From: Odiellus spinosus | Taxonomy: Eukaryota > Arthropoda > Arachnida > Opiliones > Phalangiidae | Direction: 5' to 3' | Length of the DNA stretch: 64,000 nucleotides | Assembly: GCA_963920705.1 (NCBI GenBank) | Contig: OY987226.1 | Location: 32,663,686 to 32,727,685, forward strand | Shown here: in pieces, positions 21,541 to 32,110 of the stretch | Layout: the number at the start of each line of letters is the position of its first letter | Numbering within the stretch: position 1 is the stretch's first letter | The notes under the pieces: model-generated | Seen by the model: the letters and a program-made list of their open reading frames with translations, nothing else | Told to the model about the DNA's origin: nothing | The model's database searches: none | Made by a program: the position numbers and the translations under genes

Positions 21541-21994
21541 ATATGAGTCTATTGAACCTAAATTCTTACTAATGCTGAATAAAAATTATAGCGTTTAATT
21601 GAGGCCCTGGTACAAATTTCGAAAGACAGAGACTAACTAACCTAACCTTACCTAAAGTAGTAAAAGAGGGATGGGCTAATTCAAGGGATTAACTAACCTA
21701 ACCTAATCTTACCTAAAATATTACAAGAGGAACGGGTTAGCCTGAGCTAGGGATTACCTAATTGGAGGGATGGGCTATTTCCAGGGATTCATTAACCTAA
21801 CTTAACATTACCTTAAAGATTACAAGATGGAATGGGTAGCCCGAGAGATTAACTAGTTGGAAGGATGGCTTATTCGAGGGATTAACTAACCAAACCTAGC
21901 CTTACCTAAAATGTTACAAATAGCCCGAGCTACGGATTAGCTAGTAGGAGCTATTGGCTAATTAGAAGGATTAACTATCCTAACCTTACCTTAA

Positions 21995-22831
21995 AGGAAT
22001 GGTTCACCCATAAAGTTTTTTTGCCTCTAAGGGTCAATAGCACTCTTGGCAACAGAAATTTATAACTCAAAATTAATTTTTAATAATAATAATAATTTTA
22101 TAGTTAAAAATAAATTTAGTATGAACGTGGCCCTTTTGCCCCTAATTCTAAACTTCTCTGTCGTGCTTGGCCAGGCTAGCAATCTGATAGGCCAATAGAA
22201 ATAACTTATAAACCAATGAAATGAGACTCCGAGGGGAGAGAGTCTGAGACAGTAAAGTCTAGAATCCTTCGTTTTTTAATCGGTGTTGTTTTAAAGAAAG
22301 TTCAAAATGCCAAGTTGTATTATAAAAGAATGCAAAAATTTTAGTTCTCGGTTTGGACTAAGTTTTTATACGGTACACTGGTTCAACTTCAAACGGATCT
22401 ATTCGCGGCATGACGATACTCTCCGAGAGTCCGAATCGCCGACGGAATTAGGCCTAGGCTACGGCTTACCGAGGTTAGATGCTCCTTCAGTCGGCGTCCC
22501 GTTCGTTAGACTGGCGAGCACTGCCGTTATAACCTGTCGTCGATTTAACGTTCAAGCGCGTAGTAGTCAACTTTACCATTGAGTAAAAGCTGAGCCAAGT
22601 TACTTTGGCCAATCAGATTATTGCCGAAATAAAAACCTTGAAGTGACGTATCAAAAGCGCTCTTGCTTTACAGGAAAGCTTCATACGGGCGCCTATGTGC
22701 CCTCAATGTAATTTGTTTTAATTGTTTATTTAAAAATATACTTAATTTTAAATTTTTTAACACTTGAAAAATTGGTTTTGAGTTTAACTAAAGGGTTTGC
22801 AGCAAAAATATTTTAACACCGCACCATTCCT
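21995..22831. mobile_element. Kolobok-type element, TSD TTAA, with THAP fragment
   Basis: Short inverted ends AGGAATGGTTC / GCACCATTCCT flanked by TTAA at 21991-21994 and 22832-22835. The unbroken host word TTAAAGATTACCAGATGG reads across the site and also occurs, reversed, near 2686-2703. Kolobok transposons make TTAA duplications and encode transposases with an N-terminal THAP domain; this element holds such a fragment at 22307. No DDE domain remains, so it is a deleted copy. Confidence 0.65.
22307..22582 (+). pseudogene. THAP-domain fragment (Kolobok transposase N-terminus)
   Basis: Opens MPSCIIKECKNFSSRFGLSF: the first half of a THAP zinc finger, with C-x4-C, the following N, and the LSFY segment that corresponds to the conserved 'SFHRFP'. 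The expected later C-x2-H pair and AVPTIF-like end are absent; from about residue 26 the frame runs into unrelated GC-rich sequence. THAP fingers bind DNA as part of P-element and Kolobok transposases. The position inside a TTAA-flanked element supports transposon origin over a host THAP gene. Non-functional by truncation. Confidence 0.6.
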
Positions 22832-23342
22832 TTAAAGATTACCAGATGGACTAGGTAACTCGATTAACTAGTTGGAGGTATGGGCTAATACGAGGGATTA
22901 ACTAACCTAATCTTGCCTAAAATACTACAAGAGGGACGGATTAGACCGAGCTAGGGATTAAATGGTTGGAGGGATGGGCTAATCTAACCTTAAAGATTAC
23001 CAGATGGACGGGGTAACTTGAATGATTAACTAGTTGGACTAATGCCTCGAAATACCTTAAAATATAAAGCCTTCTTCAGGGGTGTCGAACTGACTGGGCC
23101 AAAGAAAAGCAATAACTACGAGAGAGATATATTGGACTCTAGCAACTGAGCTTGGGTAAATTAAATGAGATAAGCTGTGAAATTAATTTCTCGCTTGAAT
23201 TAATTAATGGACGACTGTTCCCTTTTCACCCTTCCTTCAGCCCATGTTTCTACCAGAACCTGAAACTAGAGGTCTAATTTTCCCTGTTATTAACCTAATA
23301 ATTTTCCTCACTTTTCAGGCAAGAATTATTCAAGTCTCAAAT

Positions 23343-24264
23343 TAGTGTTCGTACGGGGTCAAAATAAATTCGGGGTCGGTCTAACCCCGCAAAAAAAAGA
23401 GTCCGGGTCGGGGATGGAAAATTCTTTGTATTTATTATGAATAGAAAATATCCTTATTTTAGTGTTTCAGTCTTCTTAGATATAGTGTTATGTAATAATG
23501 TAATGCCTGTGAGTTTAGGGACTATTTGTTACAAATTAACCATAGTTAGATACGTATCTGTACTCCTGACACACCAGAACCCACACTCTTTAACCAGGGT
23601 TGCCACAGGTCAGGGAAAACAGGGAAAAGTCGGGGAATTTGAAAATGAGCCAAAAAGTCGGGAAAAAGTCAGGGAATTTTAATATATTTTAAAAGTCAGG
23701 GAATTTTATGATATTTCAAAAAGCCAGGGAATTACAATCATTATCTGTAGAAAAGATTTGAAGCTGACGGCGTGTCAGTTGTATAGATTAGAACAAAGAT
23801 TCGCGTGCAAAAAGTTTGGCGAACGCAATCATATAAAAGATTAAAGGTTACAAATTGGGTAGTATTAGCTGAAACGGCCAGGGAATATCGTTGGAAAAGG
23901 TCAGGGGAAAACCTGGAAAAGTCAGAGAATTTGAATCTGAAAAATCTAAGGCTGTTAACTGAGCGCCCGAAACAACGGGCGTATAGCAATTCTAAAACTA
24001 AAAAAGTGCGTCAGTCCGTCCGCTTCATGAGCCTGCACCAAGGTTGCTAGAGAGAGATATTCGCTATTCTGGCTCAGCTCATTCTGTTGTCTTACACGAA
24101 AAAGGGAGAGAAGGAACTATTTTGAGGATTTTAGCGAGGTGCGTCGGCGCAAAAATTTAAAATTATATTACGAAAATATAACCCCGAAAAATTGAAAAAC
24201 CCGACTAGGTTTTCAACAGTCGGGGATCCCCGACTTTCGGGGTCGGGTCCCCGTACGAACACTA
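23343..24264. mobile_element. hAT-like non-autonomous element, 922 bp
   Basis: Inverted ends TAGTGTTCGTACGGGG; imperfect 8-bp target duplication TCTCAAAT (23335-23342) / TTTCAAAT (24265-24272). Interior contains a CAGGGAAAAGTCGGGGAATT family repeated several times (23600-23730, 23870-23930), which seems to be another repeat carried inside. No transposase. Confidence 0.6.
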
Positions 24265-25079
24265 TTTCAAATAGAGCTAATATGCATTCTATACGAATGT
24301 ATTATTATTTTGTACGAACGTATTGTTTTGTACGACAAATTTATTATTAAGGAAATAATTTGCAAAGACGTCACTGCGTTTAATCACCGCTATTGATCCG
24401 TGTGTTAACAATAACTCTGAAAGAAATTCCTGGGGAAAAAAATCAGTCGTCAACACTATAAGGATTCTTTCGCTCTGGTGAATCATGGACAATCGACTCA
24501 ATGTTTCAGTATGGTATCTTAAGGTATGTGCCTACGCTCTTTTCAAAGATTAAATGTAATATAGATACTTGATCATCGAAATGATGACCGTTAGGTCTCG
24601 TGATTACTCTAACTCTTCTGGCCCGTATTATCCAAAGCGCGTAGATGGTCATAATTAGTTGATAAATGAGTGAAATGGGGAATTCATTTTCGGACAAGGG
24701 TGATTGAATGAAATGGTGTGGTAGCATTATGACTGTAAAAGATTTTCTACACCCACTGCAGTGCTAATTTTGTAAGGCGTCAAATTAGTCGTCTTAATAT
24801 GGAAATGTAATATTCGCTAAGAAAGATAAAGAACACGTTTCAAACCTCCAACTTAATTATAAAGAAATTAAACGGGTTTGTACGTATAGTATAGGAAGAG
24901 TAGAATTATGAACTTAGTCTTAAAATCAAGCTTGAAACTTACTTCTTATTCCAATGAAAATCCAAGCCTGAACATTTTTTGGAAGCATTGGAAAATAAAT
25001 CTGAAATTTCTCTTTCAAAAAACCAAATCCCATAGAATAACATTAAATTTCAATTTCCACGCCTATTTCTATGGGGAAA

Positions 25080-25214
25080 ATGTAAGGTTTCCGTAGATAT
25101 TAACATCAAATAAGATGAGAAAATTAATTTAAATTTGGTTTAAAGGGCAATGGGGAAAATGTAAAGATTTTGCTGCATCAACTGTGGCTCCCGTAGATAT
25201 TAACAACAAAAATG

Positions 25215-25257
<43 letters not shown>

Positions 25258-25625
25258 GTTTTAAAGGACAATGGGAAAAATTTAAAGATGAAAACGATTT
25301 AATGAGTGCCAATTTATATACAACTAAATGTGTTAAGATTTTTAAAGAAAAGGTGTCGCCATATGGAAGATTGCGATGTTTTACTCTGTTAAAATATAAC
25401 TGAATACTTTTAAAGGACAAGTCTGTTGATATAGAAGACTTTTACAATAGTATGAAAGACTGAAAGAATAGATATTATATCAAAAATGTCTTTGTGGACA
25501 AAGACGCAGAAGGACCCGTTATGGTTTCATATGGCACAAGTGACAGATACTATATCAAAAATGTATTTGTGAACAAAGACCCAGAAAGACCCCTTATGAT
25601 TTCGTATGGCTGAAGTAACGGATAA
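25080..25625 (+). pseudogene. Relic tandem units with coding-like reading, unknown origin
   Basis: Two kinds of tandem unit. First, CGTAGATATTAACA...AAAGGRCAATGGGRAAAA occurs twice (25093-25165, 25192-25285), the second expanded by an A40 run. Then two 80-bp units (25470-25545, 25550-25622) read YYIKNVFVDKDAEGPVMVSY and YYIKNVFVNKDPERPLMISY in one frame, with TGA after the second. Between them one frame stays mostly open (KGQWEKFKDENDLMSANLY...) apart from a TAA/TGA or two. The changes between units look partly synonymous. I do not recognise the protein; it could be a decayed transposon or gene, or a chance frame in a repeat. It lies in an IR gene 2 intron. Confidence 0.3.
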
Positions 25626-25904
25626 TCAATGTAACAAACATGGATAAGGGGAACATGAAACTCCATTGTCTAAACTGTAAGAGGTATAGTAATTCCACGG
25701 GCTTGACCATCTTGTTAAACATTTATATAGGGTGTCCATGACAGTAGAATGAAGGCGCTGTACGAGCAGATGGGCTCACATTTAAGGTTGGTATTATTTT
25801 ATTGGTAACACGGAACGCTTACTTCGAATGGACTCCTAAACCAAGATTATTCTTACGATCGAAGCGTAAATGAAACGAGATTTACCCGTCTTGCAATCGT
25901 CTAT

Positions 25905-26047
25905 TTAAAGGACTAGGATTACTTCTGCCTGTCACCCTGGAAACAAACTCGCCCTCCATGCTTTCTCTTGCCTTGCTACCCAAAGGGGAAGCTCAGAACG
26001 TGAGCCCACTTCCAGTGAAACAGGCAGAAGAAATCCTAGGCCTTTAA
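25905..26047. mobile_element. MITE-like hairpin near IR gene 2 exon 3
   Basis: Ends TTAAAGGACTAGGATTACTT and the inverted CCTAGGCCTTTAA, inner arms TTCTGCCTGT. Same family as 9905-10075. Interior GAGCTTCCCCTT(T)GGGTAGC is shared with that copy in inverted orientation. Confidence 0.65.
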
Positions 26048-26391
26048 GCCAATTAACTTCATTTTAACGAGAAAAGACATCCATTCGGAGATCACGACTC
26101 CTTCGCTATAGCTCAGACATGATCAATAAAATATGTTTCATAATAGAGTAACGAATGTGCAGCACCAAAAAATGAAGGTAATTCCATTTAATTTCAATGA
26201 TCTTACACTTTCGAGCGAGATGCTACAGGACCATAGCTGCTTAGTGAAGCCGCCGCGCCTGATAAGGACACCAAGTGCTGGTTTTGCAACAATAACTAAA
26301 GCGTGGCTTCGCTAATCCACTCTCTTAACGAAGGATACTCGACCAGAAATTATTTCCCGGCTCACAATTCATTGCTAATCTAATTTTTCAG

Positions 26392-26577
26392 AAATTGGGC
26401 GGCTACTTTTTATATCCCGTGTCCATTGAAGACATAGTTCAGATCAACGATGCAAAATTAGGTTTGAACTTTACCCTATTGGCGCCGATTCACGAGTGGC
26501 GCCCGTCGTATTATTTCACAACGGATCCGCCGCTGGTTTGGAAATACTCCGGTCCACTCGTTGAAATTGATAATCAG
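26392..26577 (+). CDS. IR gene 2, exon 4 (end of S1), open
   Basis: Sixty-two codons from KLGGYFLYPV to LVEIDNQ between acceptor AATTTTTCAG and donor CAG|GTTAAC. Length and phase match gene 1 exon 4 (one codon shorter). Contains LLAPIHEWRPSYYFTTDPPL, the counterpart of the gene 1 LLSPIHTW stretch. Confidence 0.7.
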
Positions 26578-26625
26578 GTTAACCGAATTAATATTTAGAA
26601 GTAATCTGGCTTCGTGGTTTGGAAG

Positions 26626-26745
26626 CTCGAATCTCAATTCCGAGCACCGACTTTCGCAATGTTCTACGATAGAAGTTGAAGCGTGTGGCGTCCAGTGTTG
26701 GAATGGAGTGAAACATTAAATTATTGGCCGGAATTGAGATTCGAG
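26626..26745. repeat. Perfect 17-bp inverted repeat in IR gene 2 intron
   Basis: CTCGAATCTCAATTCCG (26626-26642) and its exact reverse complement (26729-26745) flank 86 bases, between exons 4 and 5. The same structure, imperfect, is in gene 1 (9420-9436 with about 9510-9530). Confidence 0.65.
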
Positions 26746-26847
26746 TTTCAATCGCGTCTTTTCTCAGCTTATAAAATAAATTGGAAGCTTCGTTCGTGCC
26801 CTGCCAAGAGATTTTGTCCCAATTGTAACGGCGTTCTTCGTATATGA

Positions 26848-27001
26848 TCCTCCCCGCAGTCTACCTTATGTTTCTTACTGCTGATGTTTCTGTCCGCCAC
26901 CATGGTTTATTTCTCAACCAGATGTCTCCGCCGCTGGTTCCCGAGTACCACCGGGTTTTGGACAATTCTTTGGGACTTCGCCGCTTCATTCTTCTTCGAG
27001 C
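26848..27001 (+). CDS. IR gene 2, exon 5: M1 and pore/M2, preceded by a stop
   Basis: Encodes PQSTLCFLLLMFLSATMVYF and TILWDFAASFFFE, with donor GAGC|GTAAGA in phase 1 as in gene 1. Directly upstream an in-frame TGA (26845-26847) replaces the ATC of gene 1, and about 40 bases are inserted relative to gene 1 at 26745-26800. Confidence 0.6.
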
Positions 27002-27901
27002 GTAAGACAATTTCCCTTTCCCAAAACACTAACGCTAAAATTGAAAAGTAAATAGACGGCGCTTGGCCTTTCCCTAAATTCCAGCGAATAGCTGAGGTGG
27101 TTTGATAAACTCAGATACTCCGATAAAGAATCATTCTAAATTTGTCTCGAAGACGAAAGCTAGATTCTTACTTGACCGAAAATACGACGGAAAGCTGGCG
27201 TAACTGGCTCGGCGGTAAAATATTGACGCTGCAGCTCAGTGAACGGAAATCGTGTTCTATTTTTACCGTTGAATGGGAATTAGGCGAAATGGGATTGGGT
27301 CCAATGGGGGTAAACCGAAATAGCTAATGACATGTTATTTAGAGATAGCACAATTCTAAACACAGTAAGTTATATAACTGACTTTTAATGATAAACTTTA
27401 AGTCTCTTATCTCGATCGGTTGGCTTATTCAATTTTTTCTAATTTTGAAAACAAGTTGGTCAAATCCGTCGATGAGTTTCGCAATTTATATAATTTGAAG
27501 GCTACTTTTGGGGGCCAAAACTCTGAGACGGTGGGATTTGGGCATGTGGTTCAGGAGGTTTTTTCACTCATAGTAATCCAAAGAACAAGCACTTGAATTT
27601 TTTACAGGCTTTTCAACAACACCCTGTATAATCATATAAAGAAGGAAAAGTCAATTAATTTGGTCAAAATGGACACAAATTGGAAAATTACAACAAAATT
27701 CAATCAAATATGCATAGTAAAAATTAAATAGCACGAATTTTAAAAAAATGGACGAATTGCATTTAAAATAATGTGCACTTAGGCTGAATTCTGTTATTTC
27801 ATTTGGTCTATTTGGTTGAATTTTGTTGGGATTGACGTGATTGGCTAGCCCACCGCGCGACGCACCGCGTCCCTCAACGCTGATCTTTCGTCTCATTTCA
27901 G

Positions 27902-28083
27902 CCTTCCCCAACGATTCGGGAATATTATCGATTCGTCTTGTCTTTTCTTTCTGGTTGTTGGGCATCACTATATTCTGCAACGAAGTTAACGCCGTCTTCA
28001 AGGGGAAATTATCCGTCAAAGAATACGCCGGCGTCGAAACGAGAGACGACTTGAACGAACTCGAGTACACGTTGAGGGCTCAA
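27902..28083 (+). CDS. IR gene 2, exon 6: M3 and S2 start
   Basis: Acceptor CTCATTTCAG, donor CAA|GTACGA, 182 nt as in gene 1. Reads FPNDSGILSIRLVFSFWLLG then ITIFCNEVNAVFKGKLSVKE and VETRDDLNELEYTL. The hydrophobic M3 and the DL motif are intact. Confidence 0.7.
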
Positions 28084-28089
28084 GTACGA

Positions 28090-29290
28090 AAAAAGAGGCT
28101 ACGCGATTGGAGATCGTCAATCCGATAATTTTAAGCTAGATTCTCACTTGACCGAAAACACGACGTAAAGCCGTCATACCTGGCTGATCGGTAAAATATT
28201 TACGCGGAGCATGACGGAATTGCCGCGCAGTGAACTTCGGTAAAACGTTTTTTTTTCCGTCGAACTCGGCTTTAATAACGTTCCGATCACGTCATTTTGG
28301 GACGCACGAACGCTAATGAAGATTTTAAATTTAACAGAAATATTAGGGTGAAATATTTATTTGAAAATATTTCATTTGCTACTCGTAAAAATCGAATAAT
28401 TTTAATTTCTAATATAAAAATCGATTTTTAAATTTAAATAAGGAAATCTTCTTACGTAACTGTACGCTTAACTATTTAATAATAATAAGTCAGTTAACTA
28501 GTTTTAAAGGTAATTTCAGGAACTTGTATAATTAATGGTTTCATGGATTTATCATTGTTAAATTTAACTTCATCGTAATTCGATTGTCACGTGACCCACA
28601 CAATTTTCGATCCTCTAAAATTCTATTTGCAAGTGAAAACTATCTACCGCTCCCTAACGCTTGTAACCGTTTAAATTTCAAACCGCTGGCGCTTTTTTCC
28701 GTCGTGAGAATCTAGCTGAAGGGATTTTATCCTTCAGAAACGTTATCAAAAGACAAAATGTAATTTTAAGTAAAACACCAAAGTATGTTATTTATGTAAC
28801 TTTTCTTTAGGCTTTATCCGCCTATTATTGGTGTCACGATTTTAATAAGTCTTCGTATTTTTCAGGGTACATTTGGGAAATATTATTACAGCAATAGTAA
28901 GTGAAACTCAGAATAAGATTATTCCCGTTTTATAAGGCGATCAGACGACGAAGATGGTCAAAATATCAACTTGACGAGTTTAAGCCTACTGTCTCACTAA
29001 CTCGGATGAGAAACAATCGCGGCGACCGAAAATGAACCCTCTTTATTTCCATACTGGAAAAACTATTTGCCCAGATTTAATAATTTAAGAGTAAATCGAC
29101 GTTTTTGAGAATCAAGAGGGCGTAGTTAGCGTCGAATGGATTAGTGTCGAACTGGGATAGTTTTAGTGTCGAATTGGGATAGTTTTAGCATCGAAAAGAA
29201 TAGTACCGAACAACAGTGGGAATAACGTCGAAATCTTTTGGATTAGTGTCGAACCATGCTTGAATTAGTGTCGAAACATGTTTGTATTAA
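28090..29290. other. IR gene 2 intron, first part
   Basis: AT-rich intron sequence. At 29110-29280 the word TTAGTGTCGAA recurs with variants (about six times), a short degenerate repeat. No gene seen. Confidence 0.45.
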
Positions 29291-29296
29291 CCTAAC

Positions 29297-29633
29297 CAGA
29301 AGCCGATGAAACCCTCATTTGAAGTCTACTACTCTAATGTTCCATATAGCGCTCCTCTCTGTATGGGTAAAATTCACAATTTTACGAGATTCGAGGGGTC
29401 CTACTTCATACCCCCTGTCTACGGAAAATTGGAAAATCTCTCTCTCCACAAACGACAACGTTTGGTTGACGAATTCCAAGGCTGCTAGAGACATTCGCTC
29501 GACGAACTCCCGCTCCGAAAGTATCTACCGTTAGGAGGCGTACGAATCGCGTTTTTTGAGACTAACCCATACAGAGAGGGGTAGACAAGACCCGGAAGTA
29601 ATAGACTTCAAAGGAAGGTTTCATCGGCTTCTG
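29297..29633. mobile_element. TIR element, 337 bp, 7-bp TSD ACCTAAC
   Basis: Inverted ends CAGAAGCCGATGAAACC, similar over about 70 bp (through TTTGAAGTCTA and CTCTCTGTATGGGT). ACCTAAC flanks it at 29290-29296 and 29634-29640. Inserted in an IR gene 2 intron. Third member with CAGAA ends and 7-bp duplication; two 60-70 codon frames inside are not convincing. Confidence 0.75.
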
Positions 29634-29639
29634 ACCTAA

Positions 29640-31060
29640 CCTAACCCGGCTTCTTGTATACTGACCTCTCAATTAGTTAACCCATGCATTTTTTTCTTTG
29701 TGTTAACCCACCCAACTGCTTTTTTCTAATAAAAACTTAATATTTTCTTTAAATCTCTCGTGTTGTCAATTCGATCCAATGGGATAACATTCGCGTATTG
29801 CGCATTATTCATTTGCGGTTCGATTCTAATCCATGTTCAGTATTTTCTACAGTATTCTTTTAGACTCTAAAGAAAATTGTGTTCGACAGTAGTCATTAAG
29901 TAGGAAAAATATTCGAACTTATTCAGTTGCGACCCTAATATTTTAGATGCTAGGAACGTTCGATACTATTCTATTCGACACTAAGGTGTAACCCCAATCA
30001 AAACGATGATCTTTTTGGCACAAACTAAGTAGTTGACCTAATTTAAGTACAAGCCAATTACAGTTCTCAGTGTTTCTTTATTGGCGAGCTTGGGGACCTT
30101 ACAATCGTAAATGGCAGCCCAGAATAAAATTGACGCAATCGTCGATTCGACTTCGATATTTTTCAGCCTATTTCTATTAATGAAATATTTTTCTGGAAAT
30201 TTCCATAATCAAAATTTAAAATAAAAAAAAATAAAAATAATAATAATAAATACCGTAATGTTTTGAATATTGAAATTGCCGTAATGAATGAAGTGCCAGA
30301 ATACATTTTTCATTTAGAAAAAAAAATACGGTTAAAAATACTGCGATTTTAATGATGTTATAAAATAGAAATATTTTAAATTAGATTTTAAAATTGAAAT
30401 GTTTTAAAATCTCATTAAAATTTTATTTTAAGTAGGTTTTAAACTATTTCAGCGGAACACAAAAGACAACAATAAATGAATATAATTGGTTTACAGGTTT
30501 ATAGGTTTATTTGGTAGCCGTACAAAGAACATCCTTGTTAAACAGCTCAGCAGAAATTAGAATAATAACATTACAGAAAACTAGAAAATATAATTTATTA
30601 TCTCGAGCATGTTTTTATTTTGGTGCGTTGGAAGATCCCGGGCAAATCTAGGGCTTTCCTCAATCCTTTCCTTCGTCTGGCGGTGAATCGCGACTTTGTC
30701 GATCTGATCTTGGTAACGGCAAGCGAGCGAAGAAGGCCCGGGCGTTATATGGGTAACCATCTCATCCGAGTGACATCAGCACCGCAAGGTCACCCAATTG
30801 GTCAAGGCTCAAACGATTGTTATTCAAGGCGTTGATTAGATGGCGATCTTCAGTCGTCGTCCAATCGCTGAATAAAGTGGGACCCCGTAACGGAGAATGA
30901 CACCGAGCCTCCGATTTATTGCCCGCGTCAGATAAATCGTTACGGAGTTCTTTAAGGTTTACATTCGCCGTATATTAGAATTATCTTTATTGGATATTTC
31001 CAAAAAGCTTTCATTCAAGACTCGTCCATCTATTTGATCTAGAATACGGAAAAAGAACGA
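29640..31060. other. IR gene 2 intron, second part
   Basis: AT-rich sequence, then a GC-richer stretch at about 30620-30950 of unknown nature. The last 50 bases match the end of the equivalent gene 1 intron. Confidence 0.45.
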
Positions 31061-31062
31061 GG

Positions 31063-31226
31063 ATGGTGTTGAAGCGCTACGTGTTTGATGCTTATTTGCA
31101 AAATAATCTTTACGTCTCGAAGAAATCAGCTGCGGACGAAATTTACACGCATCTAGTATATCTGGGAAATATCCAGTCGAGGCTGTTCATGTACAATCCC
31201 CGAATACACGAAATCATCATGAACTG
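31063..31226 (+). CDS. IR gene 2, exon 7 (S2), acceptor out of phase
   Basis: Open frame MVLKRYVFDAYLQNNLYVSK continuing to IHEIIMNW, with donor ACTG|GTAAGC splitting TGG as in gene 1. The homologous 164-nt exon would start at 31063, but the nearest AG ends at 31061, one base early. Use of that AG would shift the frame. Confidence 0.55.
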
Positions 31227-31659
31227 GTAAGCGACCTTAAAAGGTAAATGAAAACTGATGTTTCATTTTCTTGATTTTACGTTATCGAAAACCTAAGAAA
31301 AATATCAACTCTTACTTTTAAGCATCTCCTAAATATGATAGAAAAGGTTTTAAAGATCGGACTTAGTTGTCTGCTTAAAAAAGCATTCAATTTCCGAGTA
31401 AGCCACCCGACCAATAGGCGCCGTTTAGACCTTGTGACCCCAGAGAAACCAAAGATATCGTTTATATAATGAGGCTAAATACCAAAACTGTTCAAAACGA
31501 TGTTTTCCTTAATTAAAAATACATTAATTCATCCAAATAAATTTATTTAACTCGCAACGCCCGTTTAAGCGTCGTAAAAAATTATCTTTCATAAAAATGC
31601 TAAGCCTAAATTGAGCCTAAAATAAATGAAATTCAAACTCGCGCGCGTTTGTAAAATGG

Positions 31660-31960
31660 TAGCGTCCTAGGTCGCGTTCAGCGAGACTAAATTTCGCTCA
31701 ACGGTGAGTCCGTTGAGTATACGTTGAGTTCGGTTTCTTGCTGAACGATTTTTCGCGTTTCCGGTTTCTACGTCACGTTGCTCAACGGCTGGTCAACGAA
31801 GAAACCTGCTCTACGAGCAGGTTTCTTGGACTTTCTTCGTTGAAACGGCATTGTCGAACATCGATTCGAATCACGTTTTTCGAATCACGTTTTTCGAATA
31901 CAGCAAGGTAGAAGCTAATAACTGTATATTCGAATTTTATTGGAGAATTAAGCGCCGTGG
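31660..31960. repeat. CpG-rich repeat with perfect 13-bp hairpin
   Basis: Contains repeated CAACG/CGTTGAG words and a perfect hairpin at 31799-31827: AAGAAACCTGCTC, loop TAC, GAGCAGGTTTCTT. In the last intron of IR gene 2. MITE-like, limits unclear. Confidence 0.4.
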
Positions 31961-32110
31961 TTGACTTCGCACACAGACAGAACCTCTCCACGAACTAAAA
32001 GTTCAGTCGGAGAGGTTAGAGGACGAAAGATTTTTGAATTCGATGACGTATTTCGTCTTCTTGTACAACGCCAACGCGAACGCCAACGCGAACGCCGCAG
32101 TGAATTTTCA
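31960..32110. repeat. Interspersed repeat with recurring hairpin, copy 2
   Basis: The hairpin ACCTCTCCACGAACTAAAAG / TTCAGTCGGAGAGGT (31982-32016) is followed by GATGACGTATTTCGTCTTCT and CAACGCCAACGCG. That second part recurs at 50745-50790, and a piece (GATGACGTAATT) precedes copy 1 at 20370. Confidence 0.5.

Larger units (their letters stand above)
21590..23060. repeat. TTAGG-like repeat field, orientation 2, split by a Kolobok element
   Basis: Reverse-complement version of the 2600-3075 field (ACTAACCTAACC...TTACCTAAAATATTACAAG). Its start at 21550-21630, with the GCGTTTAATTGAGGC segment, matches 3060-3160 in reverse. It is interrupted by the element at 21995-22831. Confidence 0.65.

Noticed and set aside
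24289..24501. Minus-strand 70-codon frame (ILIVLTTDFFPQEFLSELLL...) resembling an IR amino-terminal part
   Set aside because: The homologous DNA at 11100-11280 has two stops in this frame, and the strand is opposite to the IR exons. Kept only as a remote possibility.
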